64,000 bases of DNA from Vespa crabro. Taxonomy: Eukaryota > Arthropoda > Insecta > Hymenoptera > Vespidae. Positions 52,817 to 64,000 of the stretch are shown piece after piece; within the stretch, counting starts at the first letter, position 1; the number at the start of each line of letters is the position of its first letter. Position numbers and translations under genes: made by a program. The notes beneath the pieces were generated by a model. It made no database searches. It saw only the letters and a list, made by a program, of their open reading frames with translations, and had not been told where the DNA came from. The stretch is taken from positions 303,501 to 367,500 of the forward strand of contig NC_060969.1 of the NCBI RefSeq assembly GCF_910589235.1, read 5' to 3'.

Positions 52817-53273
52817 ATCCATTTATGTTCGTCGTAACTGTCTCTTTAAAATATTTATCAGGCTACTACTGTGAGTCATAAAAAAAAGAACAAAAGTATA
52901 CGAGTCAAATGTATTCTTCAAATGTGTTTCGTTTCGAAAATCGACAATAAGCTAAGAGAAGAATTTTTTTCTAAAGAAATATCCTTTGTCATGGTTTTTA
53001 ATTTAATTTTATTTATTACATTATTTTTTCTTTTTTTCTTACTTCGAAAGAAAACGAATAAGAAGAGAAAGGATTTTTATTCGATCAAAAGCAATTTCGA
53101 ATTCGTTTCTGAAAACGTCAATTGTAAAATCGAAATCGTGAAAAGCATTCCTGGTGTCACAAAAATGCAGCAAAACTTCGCGTTGATCCTTCCACAAGTT
53201 GTAAAAGCAATTAAGAAACTGAAAGGAAAGTCAATAATCAGACGTCCTTTAAAGTTTGCTTCTCTCTCTCTCT

Positions 53274-53326
<53 letters not shown>

Positions 53327-53853
53327 AAGCTCTTCTGGCCACTCTTAATTAGCGAACGGGGTATTTGCCCGGTGCCGCAACCAGATAGCAGATAAATAGT
53401 TGAGAACGTAACTACTCTTGGGAATCGAAACGTAAAAATAAAATCAATGTGATCCGATAATTTACGAACGAGTAGTATTATTATTATCGAGCATTCTTCT
53501 ATTTTAAATAGCTTTTTTATAATTCATAAGTAGAGAACGAATTTTCTATTAAATTTAAAACGTGAAAAGCAAATACTCGAAAATGAAATCTTCTCGATGT
53601 CTGCATTTAAAAGAAGATCTGAATTGAAACGTTAGACATAATAAAATTCATTTCTACGTGCTATGTACAATCATTATTTGTCTGCTGTAAGACACGATTC
53701 AACGGCGATAACAACGCGAAGATGGGTGGCATGTGTAAGTACGAATGATTGAATTCCAAGCAACGATCGCGATTTTCCTCTAGATTTCCATCTTCTCTCA
53801 TATCATTTCGAGTTGGAAGCTTTGTCAGTTGGGAAAGAGGAGAATCTAATGAA

Positions 53854-53912
<59 letters not shown>

Positions 53913-54102
53913 AATAAGTACATATAATCATATATAAAAATAGAGAGAAAGAGAGAGAAGCTAAGAGAAGAAAAGCTGTCAACCATTTTGCCTCCTTTTC
54001 ATTCGCCGGTTCTTATTTCCTCGTTTCGTCGTAGCTCATCGCGGGAAAACGAGCCTGCCGTTAATTGCATATGGGAGTTGTATGAGTATTTGCTTGTCTG
54101 GG

Positions 54103-54143
54103 AAGAAAACCACAGAGCATTCTAAATTAATGCTTTTCGTTAA
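54103..54143. repeat. Dispersed 41-bp repeat, copy 1
   Basis: Matches 54971-55011 without gaps. The last 23 bp (tctaaattaatgcttttc...) are identical, and the first 18 differ at six sites, all transitions. Confidence 0.85.
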
Positions 54144-54437
54144 CGTGCCACCAACGGGACCGCCAGATGCAATTATAACCACTACTCTGTCGTAGAACGA
54201 CGTGACGAGATGGAAAGAGACAAGGATAAAGGGGAAGAGATGGAAAGGCAAGCGAGTCAGAATAAAACGGGAAACGAAGAGAAAAATAGTGTATTCGAGA
54301 ACGGATGCATGGGGATCGAGGAATTTTTAAACCAGCTGAATGCATGTGAAAGCTTTAAACGAGAAAATACTCATGAAATTCAATCGAGCGTGACACCGGT
54401 ACGGAAATTATCGTGGATCGTTTAAAAGAAAAAGAGA

Positions 54438-54469
<32 letters not shown>

Positions 54470-54902
54470 AATAGAAAGAAATAGAAAGAAAATTTATAAA
54501 GTTTATGGTTAGTGTATACTACGTATGATAAAAATTCTCAAAAATATCTCCTTCTTACTGTATAAATTTCGAAAGTAAAAATATTAAGTTTAACGAGATG
54601 AAACTTATATTCATTTATCGTTAATTTCACACGACTAATAAATCATATCCCTTTATTAGAAGTTCGATAATGATGAGATTATTCTGATAATATAGTATTG
54701 TTATGAGTATTATATAATGTACGGGACGAGTACAAAATTGCGTACAGACTAAAAAATATTAACTAACTGTTAACTGTAGAATACTGTACAAACACGTAAT
54801 TTTCTGTCCACTCATCTACTATGCGAAAAGAAATTTATTTTTTTTACATCTACGCAAAAGAAACATGGGTATGCACGAAAAAAAAAGTTTATACGTTCGT
54901 GT

Positions 54903-54944
<42 letters not shown>

Positions 54945-54970
54945 TCCTCTCTCTTTCTCTTTCACTTTTC

Positions 54971-55011
54971 AAGAAAACTATGAAACACTCTAAATTAATG
55001 CTTTTCGTTAA
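54971..55011. repeat. Dispersed 41-bp repeat, copy 2
   Basis: The second copy lies in the same orientation, 868 bp after the first. It sits within a small + strand open frame that starts in a TC tract and is probably not a gene. Confidence 0.85.
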
Positions 55012-55253
55012 ACCAGAGCATCAGAGGAGTATCTTGCAATTATATTCGTCCTCAGCTGACGCGAAAAACATGCGAACATACTGGCACTCGCATAGAAAAG
55101 AACAATGCCTGTGACACCGAAATTTTTTACGCGCACCGCACGGCACTAATCGTCGTGAAGACGAATTTTTCCAGTTGAAAAGAGAATTTTCTACGAGCAT
55201 CCTCCATTTTTTTAATTCGCTGTACAACGAAAGAAATTTCGTACTTCACAATC

Positions 55254-55302
<49 letters not shown>

Positions 55303-55730
55303 TAGAACACTGGCTACTTATAACATATATAGCGAACGAGTGACAACGAATTATTAGTCGTTATTTTGTCGTAATTAAAATGGTTAAATTATCATTAAGT
55401 TTAAACATTCGTTACAATAAAATTTTGTGATTTTTATTTCAACAATCGTATAACAACGACGCACGTGTATTAAAATTCTTTAAATATTGATATTAAATTT
55501 CATACATTTATTCAGCACATTTTACAAATATATCATTAAAGAAAAAATATATACACATATAAATATGTATTATGTATTATATAATGTATACATATAATAT
55601 AATAGTATATGATAATAACTTCATCTACTTATATCTAAATTTTTATATTGAACGAAAAATAATCGTAGATCAAAATCTATTTTTTTAATAAGAACATTGA
55701 GTAAAATTAGATGTAATATTCTCTTCATCT

Positions 55731-57134
55731 TCAATTACGTGATGAAGGTTCGGAAGTTCTCTCTGAAAAAGCATTGACCCCTTGGAACTCTAATGGACAA
55801 TTTTCGAGGTGAACGCGACAGAAATCTGGCGATGCATTGGTCGACGTGTCGTTATTAATGTATGGCCTGAAAACGGAACATGATTAATATCGGAGACATG
55901 TAATTGATATTAATATGCAAAGCGCTTACCCGACGAATAATTTCAATATCTTCGCCATAACGCCATCCTTCCATTTTACGTACTCGAGAATGTGACAGAT
56001 GTTCTTCAGAAGACAGGAGTGTCCATCGAAACCATGACTGAAAAAATTTCCGTGTTTGTGCAAAAAGAAGAAAATGAAAAGAGGGAGAAAACGTCAATGT
56101 TCGAATTTTATTATAATTAATTCTCTTTCTTAAAAATAATCTTTCGAAAATAAAATTTTGTTTTCAAAAGATTCGCCAATATTAATAAATCCACTCCCAA
56201 TATTTTATATATTATTTCTCTACTTGTCATTAATTTGTATGGAGTATTGGAAATATTGATACAAATATTGGATTATTGACGATTAAGTAATAATATTGGA
56301 AATTGTACCTCGATGTATTTCGACATACATAAGCTTTTACTTATTCAATCTTTATTTATTTTTTTTTTTCAAAAACTAACAAATCCATTGCAAGTCATAT
56401 TAAAACGTATAGTTTCATATTGCAAAATGATCCATCATTATTATTCGTAATAAAGAAATGTTGTCTCTCGAAAAGTAAATAGGCTAAATACGATGTATTG
56501 ATCAAGATAACGATACTACGAGTAACATTGCAATTTTACATTCTATTTAAGATAATTTAATCGGTTGAAAGGGAAAAAGGGAGAAAGGAAGGACTAGAAG
56601 GGAAGATAGAAGAGAGTCAAGGAGAAGAATTTTATCGTACTTCGACATTCGAAGGATCAAGTAGAAGACTAGGAGGGTAGGTTTCTCGAGGACGAGATTG
56701 TACTGGGCAATCTTTAAGCCTCCTACTACGGAAATCTTGGGAAAGAGCGACCAGAAATCCGGCCTCTTTGGCTTTCATCCTTCTTTCGACCTTCTCTCTC
56801 TCTCTCTCTCTCTCTTTCTCTTTCTTTATCTCTTTGTCTCTCTTTATCTTATATTTTCGACCTGAAATTTCCTCTTCCGATGTTCTCGATTCGAGGCCAC
56901 GTGATCCTAGAATCGGTGAGTCGTCCTTTCCATTATTAACTCTATTAACTATTTAAGTATTTATTACCTCTCGTAAACGAGCTTCGCGGACTCGTGGACG
57001 TCAGAAAGGGATCTGCCGACACGATTGTCCAAGAAGTTGCTTGTGGGTAACTCCCACGCGACCTTGAAGCCAGCAGCCTGGGCGAAAATTGTTGTTCTCT
57101 TCGGGAATGATGTTATCTTATAATTCATTCTGTA
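55731..57134 (-). CDS. DM4/DM12 family protein (gene 6), divergent, first exon uncertain
   Basis: Three minus-strand exons: 56968-57134, 55930-56037, 55731-55866. Introns are GT-AG of 930 and 63 nt, phases 2 and 2; the first of these exons starts in phase 0 after TTCAG, as in the paralogues. The joined frame gives 136 residues: a core YRMNYKITSFPKRT followed by AGFKVAWELP, C-x5-C (CLLKNIC), then C-x6-C (CRVHLENC) and a 21-residue Ser/Glu-rich tail. It differs from the others in lacking the second basic cluster before exon 3 (NRVGRSLSDVHESAKLVYE instead) and in having His where CEA is usual after the C-x5-C. Two N-x-T/S sites are in the last exon. The initiating exon is not firmly identified; see 59023-59310 for a candidate. 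Function is unknown. Confidence 0.82.
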
Positions 57135-59022
57135 CTGAAGTTAAACGGTAATAAGTATGATTAGTTCAGGCAGTTTATATAATCTATTCATCCTTGAAGA
57201 AAGATTCGTTTAAAAAAAAAATATGTTTAATAAAAAGAAAAAAAAAAGAGAAAAAAATTCATTTATCGTGCAGTGTAATTTATTAGAACGAGAACGATAA
57301 AATGTTAAAGAAAATGATAACGTGAAAAAGTAAAGGATAGAGAAAGGAAAATAACGATATTATGAAAGATCGTAGATGAAGAGAGAAAAATTAAAAAAAA
57401 AAAAAAAATGAAAGAGATTCAATATGAGCCTTCTTCTTTGAGAGTCAACCATACCTGTTTGCCTACTATGATAAACAACGTTGAAAGAGGATAGATATAT
57501 ATGATAGTATAATGAATATAAGAACAACAAGAAATCTGCAATTCTAAGAGCTACTAGCTATCACCGAAAGCTTTAATAGCATTGGAGAAAAAAAAGATCT
57601 GTCGCAAGTTTTCCATAAATTCGATAAAACTGAAACGAAAAAGAACAGTTAAATGAAATTCATCGAAGATTATTTCCGAAAAATTTTCTTTGTATTTTTT
57701 TTTTTTTGTTAATTTAGGTATCCGCATTGACAAAAAAAAAAGAAAAGAAAATTTTCGAAGACTGTGATAGATAAACGTGATATTAATTATTAACGTAATA
57801 AATATATAACGTAAGAAACGAAGATAAGAAATATACTTATAATATAATATCAAACGTTACTTTTTTATTTCCTCGTGAAAAAGTATAATAGATGTGCGTA
57901 ATAAACGTTATCGCTTATATACATACGTAGTAATGTGTGACGTGGCGCGAGAAAAGGAAAAGGGAGAAAAAGGAGAAGGTAAGAAAAAAGAAAAAAGAAA
58001 GAGAACGGTAACACCATTACAACTAAAAAATGTTTAAATAGAGTGACATGGTTAAGTGTCATAAGAACGTACATGGAAACATGCTTGTATACAACATAGC
58101 AACTGCGTTCAACATTATCGTTTTACTTAGAAAATCTCGACAGGAAATGTGAAAGACAAAGGAGGCAAAAGAAGGGAGGAGAAAGAGTGAGATAAAAAAA
58201 TAAAGAAAGAAAAAAGTATCAAATTGTGGGTGTCACAATTCATCGAGCAAAACTTTTCACCATTATAACTGGGATACGGATTTCGAAATGAAAGAGAGAT
58301 AGAGATAGAAATAGAGAACGTTTAACACATGGCGGTAGCCATATTTATAGTTTCCGTATTACAAGCATTGCGTTCTCAAAAGAATCTCACGTTTATCCGA
58401 CACACGCGTTCCATTTCTCTATCGGTTTTCTTCCAGCTCTGCTTCGATGCTTGCTGAGAGACTGAAATATGGAATATTTTTACTATGGTTCGGATAAGCT
58501 CCTCTACTCCTCTCCCCTCCACCACTACCACTTTTCTCATTCTTTCTCTTTTTCCTACCATCCCACTTCTCATAGCATATATACGGAAAAGAAAACTTAT
58601 TCATATTGCAGCATCTTGGAAAACGGAATGCTATGCCCGGTATAAAGTGAATATTTGATTAATATCTTCTTTACACAAATTTAACATCCACGATCTATTT
58701 GAAATATATAGTGGCCCAAGTAAATATTTATGAAATGTTTATTGATCGAGTTCTCAAGGAAAAAAAAAAGAAAAAAAAAATTCGTCATATTGACTAACAA
58801 AGAAAATCTTTCGACGAATTATCATTATAATTCTTATTAGTTTATCATCGCTTAATATATCCAATATATTTATTTATTTAAATTGCTATCTATTAATCAA
58901 GGATAAATGTTCGAGGAATGATCTAAGAGTAGCAAAACGAAAAAAAAAGAAAACAAAACACATTGTTTCGATAGTACAGCTCGACAGTTGAAAAAAACGA
59001 CGTTTTATTCGTATCGCAATAC
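57135..59022. other. Region 5' of gene 6 exon 2
   Basis: AT-rich with A-rich tracts and several short open frames. A search for an F-P-x-G type exon 1 on the minus strand found none here. Confidence 0.55.
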
Positions 59023-59310
59023 ACTTGACATGGTTATTCCGTTTCCTTGCGGTCTTATGTTATCGTTGTAACTGAAACAAGTTCTACGTAAATCCACTTT
59101 CGGATCGGTGAAATACCACAGGGAATACGATAAGGCGCTTTCGAGAACGTCGAACGAACGAAATTCTACAAATTTTCCAAGTTTATGCAAAAGCGATGGA
59201 TAGTACGGTAGGGAGGTAGTCAAGAGAAAAAGAAGGGCTTCGAAGGTGATAGAAAGAAGAAAAAGGAAAATCCGCGTGTTACATTTGAAATTGATATACA
59301 TATAACTCAT
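59023..59310 (-). CDS. Candidate first exon of gene 6 (or unrelated small secreted ORF)
   Basis: Open frame of 96 codons on the minus strand, starting MSYMYINFKCNTRIFLFLLS (a plausible signal peptide) and ending LRRTCFSYNDN, then IRPQGNGITMSS. The RPQGNG segment after an Arg pair could be a degenerate version of the family motif (gene 4: YLIFPQGSNVQ). A GTATTG donor at 59022-59021 would leave phase 0, as required, but the donor is weak and a stop follows six codons later if it is not used. It may instead be a chance frame. Confidence 0.3.
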
Positions 59311-61436
59311 ACACGTATCCGGTATAGTTTTCCTTTCTCTCGTTTTAAACGAGAACTACCTTGAACGGAATCCTTTAAGGATAACCAAATGGTCGGCATA
59401 TAAGAAAAGACATCTTGGGGTTCTCCGTTTGACGTTAAGAAACGGCCTAGCCTTTAGAACGAGGCTTCTCACAGACTTCCAACTTTGAAGCGACGCGTAT
59501 TCCATTTTACCACAGTCTACAATTCCGCAGGGATTTTCTAAGGTTGGAAAGAGAGAGAGAGAGAGAAAGAAAGAGAAAGAGAAAGAAAAAGAAAAATAAG
59601 GAGGGAAGGTGAAAGGACGAACGTATATATGTCGTCCAGACTCTCGACCAGTGTTCACACACACACACACACACACATCCATATACATACATATACACAT
59701 ACACATCCTTTCTCTCTCTTACTCACTATCCGACAGAAAGTTGGCAGAAACAGAGTGGCAGGGCCAGGTGGTACTGGCTCTAGTTGCTATTAAACTCTAT
59801 ATCGTCGAGGTATTGCGCCCGTGTAAACGTGGCAAAAGGCAACGCCGGCACGATAGGGGAGCCAGAGGCTCGTCGCCTGGATCTGGCAAGCCGTTTGTCA
59901 ACCGAGAGTATCCAACATCCACCACTACCACTAACATCACTATCACCATCAAGTCTTCTCGGCTTCACCACTACCAGTATTCTCATACTACGAAATTGGG
60001 AACCAGACCTTTCGCCAGATGCAAACAAGCTACGAGACTTACACTTTCTTAAGGGAATACATCAAAAATGACAAAAAGTTTACTCTAGATCTATACTTTT
60101 GGTATTGACTATCGTAAAATATAATGTATTTAACATACGTATTAATTATCCATATATATAATATTATTATTATTAATATCAAATGTAATGTATTACTATA
60201 ATATATTATATTTAATCCTTTTCATCAATCTTTCACACGATATACCATTTGATTAAAAAAAAAAATAAGTAAGGAATAGTTCCAACAAAAAGTTAATTTG
60301 AATGTATATGTGTATGTATATGTATACATGATATATCAAAAGCAGAATAACTCAGATTACAGTTGGTTGAGAATAAGTTAGAAAAATAAATTATAGTTCA
60401 AAGAATTAATATTACTATATATGTTACTATATGTTACTATATATTACTGTAAAGTAATATACCGTTATATATAATAATTCTCAATTTATTTTAATTATTA
60501 TATTATATACATGTAATTACTCGTAATCATCGTCAAGTTAATTCATCTAAGATAGAACACCTCCAAAATTGCTACTGTCGATGAGTCTTATTAATAATTA
60601 ATAATTAGAAAGAGTATACGTGGGTTGAATTTACCATAGAATTTTCATGGGTTTGATCGGTCTACGACTTTAAAATGTTCGAAAGAATAAGGGTTATAAA
60701 TCTTGGAGATTTTCTATGACTTATAGGCATGCGTCTTGGGAAAATGTTTCTATGTGTGCGTGTATATCCACATGGATGAGAGTCAGTTGATTTATCGCGA
60801 AAGGGAGATTGGAACGATTTCGATGAGGGTGAACATCTAAAGAAAGAGATATCGGAGGAGGGAACAGGAAACGAAACTCTTTGTTACGATATAACAATAC
60901 ATGGGATTCGAGGTGAACATCCAGATTCAATGAATTCTAATCTATGATATAATTCGTAAGAAAAATAAAGATGGAGATTATTAAAAAAGGAAGAAAAAAA
61001 AATAAAGAAAGAAAAGAAAAAGAAACAAATTGTAAAAAACGAATAATTGATAAGAAGAAATCTTTCGATCTTTAACGTAGAGATAAATAACATCGACTTT
61101 ATTAATACGAAAACATAATTATTTATTTCGTTAATTATCAATATTAACTGATCGTAAAAAATAACGACGTTTTTAGCATAATAATAACGAGCGATAAACG
61201 TTTTCATAATTTTTTCAAACCACGGCGATTCCTTTAAAACGATATAATCAACCGCGTACTTTTAAAAATAATTACAAATATAATGGAAATAATATATAGA
61301 TATTTTGATTGTTCCTCTTAATCGTTACTTTCATTTAGAACAATTAGTTGATTTTTGTCCGATCGATCGTACAATACATGCAAAGGGTATTTAAAACGAA
61401 GATAAAACAGTAAATAATTACGTTGTCGATTCAAGC

Positions 61437-61488
<52 letters not shown>

Positions 61489-61960
61489 TTTCGAAAAAAA
61501 AACAACATCATTCGTAGAATTCTCGAGGAATCGTGAATGATAAATCGAGATAAAGTATTTGCATTTTGCAACGACGTTTCTCGGTGTTCTTAGAAACGAT
61601 CGATAGAAACCAGGACGACAATGACAAATTTCGATCGGTTTATATAGATCGACCCAAGAGCCCTAACCCCCCCTCTCTCTCTCTCTCGATCTTCTTCGTG
61701 AAGGCACGAACTACGAAGGCTTGAGCATTATCGCGAACTTTCATAATTCTCGTTGCATTCTTAAAGACGCGAGAGTAAAATGCATCTCTCGTTCTCCCTT
61801 GAGAGAGCCTGAGTGATAAATCGAGAATGCCTTTCAGTATAGTATCGTGAGAACGTCCTTCTCCCTTCGACCTTTCAATTGGCCCAGTATACTCGTACAC
61901 ACACATACCTATATATACACAGTAATCATGCGCAATTGAATAGACTCTCTTTACAATAGA
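59311..61960. other. Unassigned region with one GC-richer segment
   Basis: Contains GA (59549-59598) and CA (59655-59678) microsatellites. The stretch 59740-60050 is less AT-rich, with open frames on both strands (+ 59609-60052 and - 59780-60028) and a good GTGAGTAAG donor on the minus strand near 59725, so it could be an untranslated first exon. The rest, including a minus frame at 60721-60930, is unrecognised. Confidence 0.5.
61441..61486. repeat. (TC)n microsatellite
   Basis: A TC run of about 46 bp with one GT interruption near its end. Confidence 0.95.
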
Positions 61961-62550
61961 ATAACTTTTTTTAAGATTCGATCGAACAACTTGATCCTTT
62001 TTTTCTTTTCTTTTTTTTTGAGAAATTAAAAGAATTATTTTATTAGATAACGTGTAAAAAGAAAAAAAAGAAAAAGAATTTTACAAATATTGCGATTGAT
62101 TGTGGAATTACGAAGAAAAAGTAAAAAGGTCATCTTTTTACAACTTTTTATCTGAATCTATAATGAAAATTTCAAATGAGAAATTTTATTTCTGTTATAT
62201 AATACATGCTCAAAATTCCATTGAAATCGATTAACGTTCTGGTGATCTAGAAATGATGAAAATCGCAGTTTTCACAAGTTTTTACGTAAAATATGCAGAT
62301 TTTGATATCTTTTTACGCTTGTCGCTTATTTCCACGTATAAATGATAGAAGTTTTCAAAAATGTGTTATTTAAATTTTTATTACAAGCCAAGATAAAAAA
62401 GTTATAAAAAGCGGTATTTACTTCTTCTTTCGTGATTCCACAACCAATTGCAATCTTTTAAAAATTTCTTTTACGCAGTCATTTAGAACTAATTCTTGTA
62501 ACTTTTTTAAAAAAAAATCAAGTCGTTTGATCGAATCTTAAAAAAGTTAT
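61961..62550. mobile_element. Fold-back (MITE-like) element with long inverted repeats
   Basis: The left end ataactttttttaagattcg... is mirrored by ...cgaatcttaaaaaagttat at the right end. Further in, attgcgattgattgtggaat (left, about 62090) pairs with the complement of attccacaaccaattgcaat (right, about 62435), and similarity continues to about 62200 and 62330. The arms are roughly 240 bp at an estimated 70-80% identity around a short centre. There is no transposase frame inside. Target-site duplication is not evident. Confidence 0.8.
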
Positions 62551-64000
62551 TGTCCTATAAAAAGCATGTGTTCAATATTCACGTATATATGCGAATATGT
62601 AAGATCTTTTTCGATCATCAACGTCCTTCAAAGTTTTACTCGAAATATATTCGTAATCATTGCAAAATATATTTTCCCTAATATTTATTACTATTATGCG
62701 ATTGGTAACATAAATTAAATCAAAGACTGAATAATGTTTTTGACTAAAACACATTTTTGATAAAAACGACAAAATGTTAAGAAACATCTGCAGGATTGAC
62801 TTCGAATGTCCTTTCTCAAGGCTTTATTCGATAAAAAATGATAATACAACGTTTAATCATGTTACACAATCGATTAAACAATTGATTGATATTTTCAATA
62901 TACGAAAATTCAATTTATTTGTTCTACGAATTATAGAGAACTTCTTTTTCAGTTTGGATTTTACAAACGATCAACTATCTCCAACGAAAAATAAAGTTAT
63001 ATATGATCGTCTTTCACAGAATGCTCTTACGAGGCGTCGCCATAAGAGAGTGCAGCTACTAAACAGCGTGGTTTCATTGACGTTACCGTGCACTCGCTCG
63101 TAAGTGTGCCACCGTATCGGTGCTTACCGCCACCATAATTCTTCCATCGTTAAAGGATGAATCCACCTCCTGATACACCCCATACCAACCCTATTTCACC
63201 ATATCATCACATAGATATATAGTTAGAAGGGATGCTTCGAAACACCTGGTGCTGTTCTCGAATGTTAACTGGACTTCGAACTGAAATGTATCGTCCGGCG
63301 GAATGAAAATTTGTTCTTTTTTTTTTGTTTTATCCTTCTCGGTATTGAGAAAAAAGAATTGGCATCTTTATTGGGTCACATACATGTGCAGAGATTTGTT
63401 GGCGTGTTCTTTCGATATCCGTTAATTATGAAAGTATACATATATATATGTGCGATGCCTCTAACGAATAGTTTCCACGGTAACTCCTGTCTGTCTGTCT
63501 CTCTCTCTCTCTCCTTCTTTCCCTCTCCCCTTCTCTGTCTCTCTCTCTCTATCTCATTGTAGCAACGTGGAAGAACTGACAGGGAAATCTAATGAAAAAT
63601 CTATGTCCCCGCGGCATCGTCCACGGGTTAATTCCAGAAGAGAGGACCGCTCGATATTTTCTGCCGAGAGAGTTTATAAAGCTCGCTGTGATGACGATGA
63701 GCGCATCAAAGGGACTCCAGGCGGCTTCATTAGTAAAGGTTTCCACGGATTTAGACTGCTCGCAAGTATATATAGCCTCACTTTTTGTGTTATACAATAT
63801 GTGTACAATTATTTCTATCTTCTATATAAGAACAATGATTATGTTCTATTTCTCAAAGATCACGTTTAATCGATCAGCCGTTTTGACGTAATACGCCTGA
63901 GACGTAAATATGCCTGAGTGTTTAAAGTAAATTAAAAAAATAATGATCTGAACAGAAAGCAAGTTCAACGATTTCAAATAAAAGGATTTGATGTAAAAAA
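62551..64000. other. Unassigned 3' end of window
   Basis: A + frame at 62774-63103 and overlapping frames on both strands at 63549-63891 are non-repetitive. The segment 63560-63733 is preceded on + by a pyrimidine tract plus TTGTAG and followed by GTAAAG, so it could be an internal exon of a + strand gene, or be read on minus. No family was recognised. A TC microsatellite lies at 63491-63552. Confidence 0.45.

Larger units (their letters stand above)
50988..55730. other. Intergenic region between genes 5 and 6
   Basis: About 4.7 kb. It includes GA/TC blocks (51748-51860, 52437-52497, 52710-52762, 53259-53327, 53849-53912, 54905-54963, 55251-55300), a TA run at 52778-52815 and a dispersed 41-bp repeat. 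Open frames at 52871-53395 and 54036-54425 lack homology and are partly repeat-derived. Confidence 0.6.

Noticed and set aside
52871..53395. + strand 174-codon frame
   Set aside because: The longest frame in the window, but it has no ATG at its 5' end, ends in a TC tract and shows no recognisable domain.
1..64000. CRISPR arrays, bacterial operons, riboswitches, rRNA
   Set aside because: Repeats are simple eukaryotic microsatellites and the genes are spliced; nothing prokaryotic was seen.

Overview
The window is nuclear DNA of an insect. It is AT-rich, crowded with (GA/TC)n, (TA)n and other simple repeats, and its genes are split by GT-AG introns into small exons. No bacterial-type operons are present. 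The only family I recognise is DM4/DM12 (Pfam DM4_12), an arthropod-restricted group of small secreted proteins of unknown function. The microsatellite style and the clustered family members suggest Hymenoptera, but that is a guess.

By reading splice sites on both strands I assembled six members. Gene 1 is on the + strand (5448-6051, first exon not found). Genes 2-6 all lie on the - strand, head to tail: gene 2 (12664-20102, 299 aa), gene 3 (27203-28188, 199 aa), gene 4 (32146-41155, 193 aa), gene 5 (46090-50987, 201 aa) and gene 6 (55731-57134, first exon uncertain). The four complete genes have four coding exons with intron phases 0, 2, 2, and the exons found for genes 1 and 6 fit the same plan. 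That plan is: exon 1 = signal peptide, basic furin-like site, then an F-P-x-G-S type motif; exon 2 = hydrophobic core ending near a second basic cluster; exon 3 = C-x5-C; exon 4 = a second Cys pair, C-x6-C in five genes and C-x5-C in gene 3. Tandem duplication is the simplest explanation. The products look like secreted preproproteins that could be cut at one or two basic sites. No partner, pathway or enzymatic activity can be inferred.

Layout: 1-5447 upstream of gene 1 (no exon recognised); 5.4-6.1 kb gene 1; 6.1-12.7 kb convergent intergenic DNA with microsatellites; 12.7-20.1 kb gene 2; 20.1-27.2 kb repeat-rich intergenic; 27.2-28.2 kb compact gene 3; 28.2-32.1 kb intergenic with a possible LTR remnant; 32.1-41.2 kb gene 4 with large introns; 41.2-46.1 kb intergenic; 46.1-51.0 kb gene 5; 51.0-55.7 kb intergenic with a dispersed 41-bp repeat; 55.7-57.1 kb gene 6 and a candidate first exon near 59 kb; 59.3-64 kb unassigned sequence with a 590-bp fold-back element at 61961-62550.

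Most long open frames in the window are translations of microsatellites or shadows of these exons.
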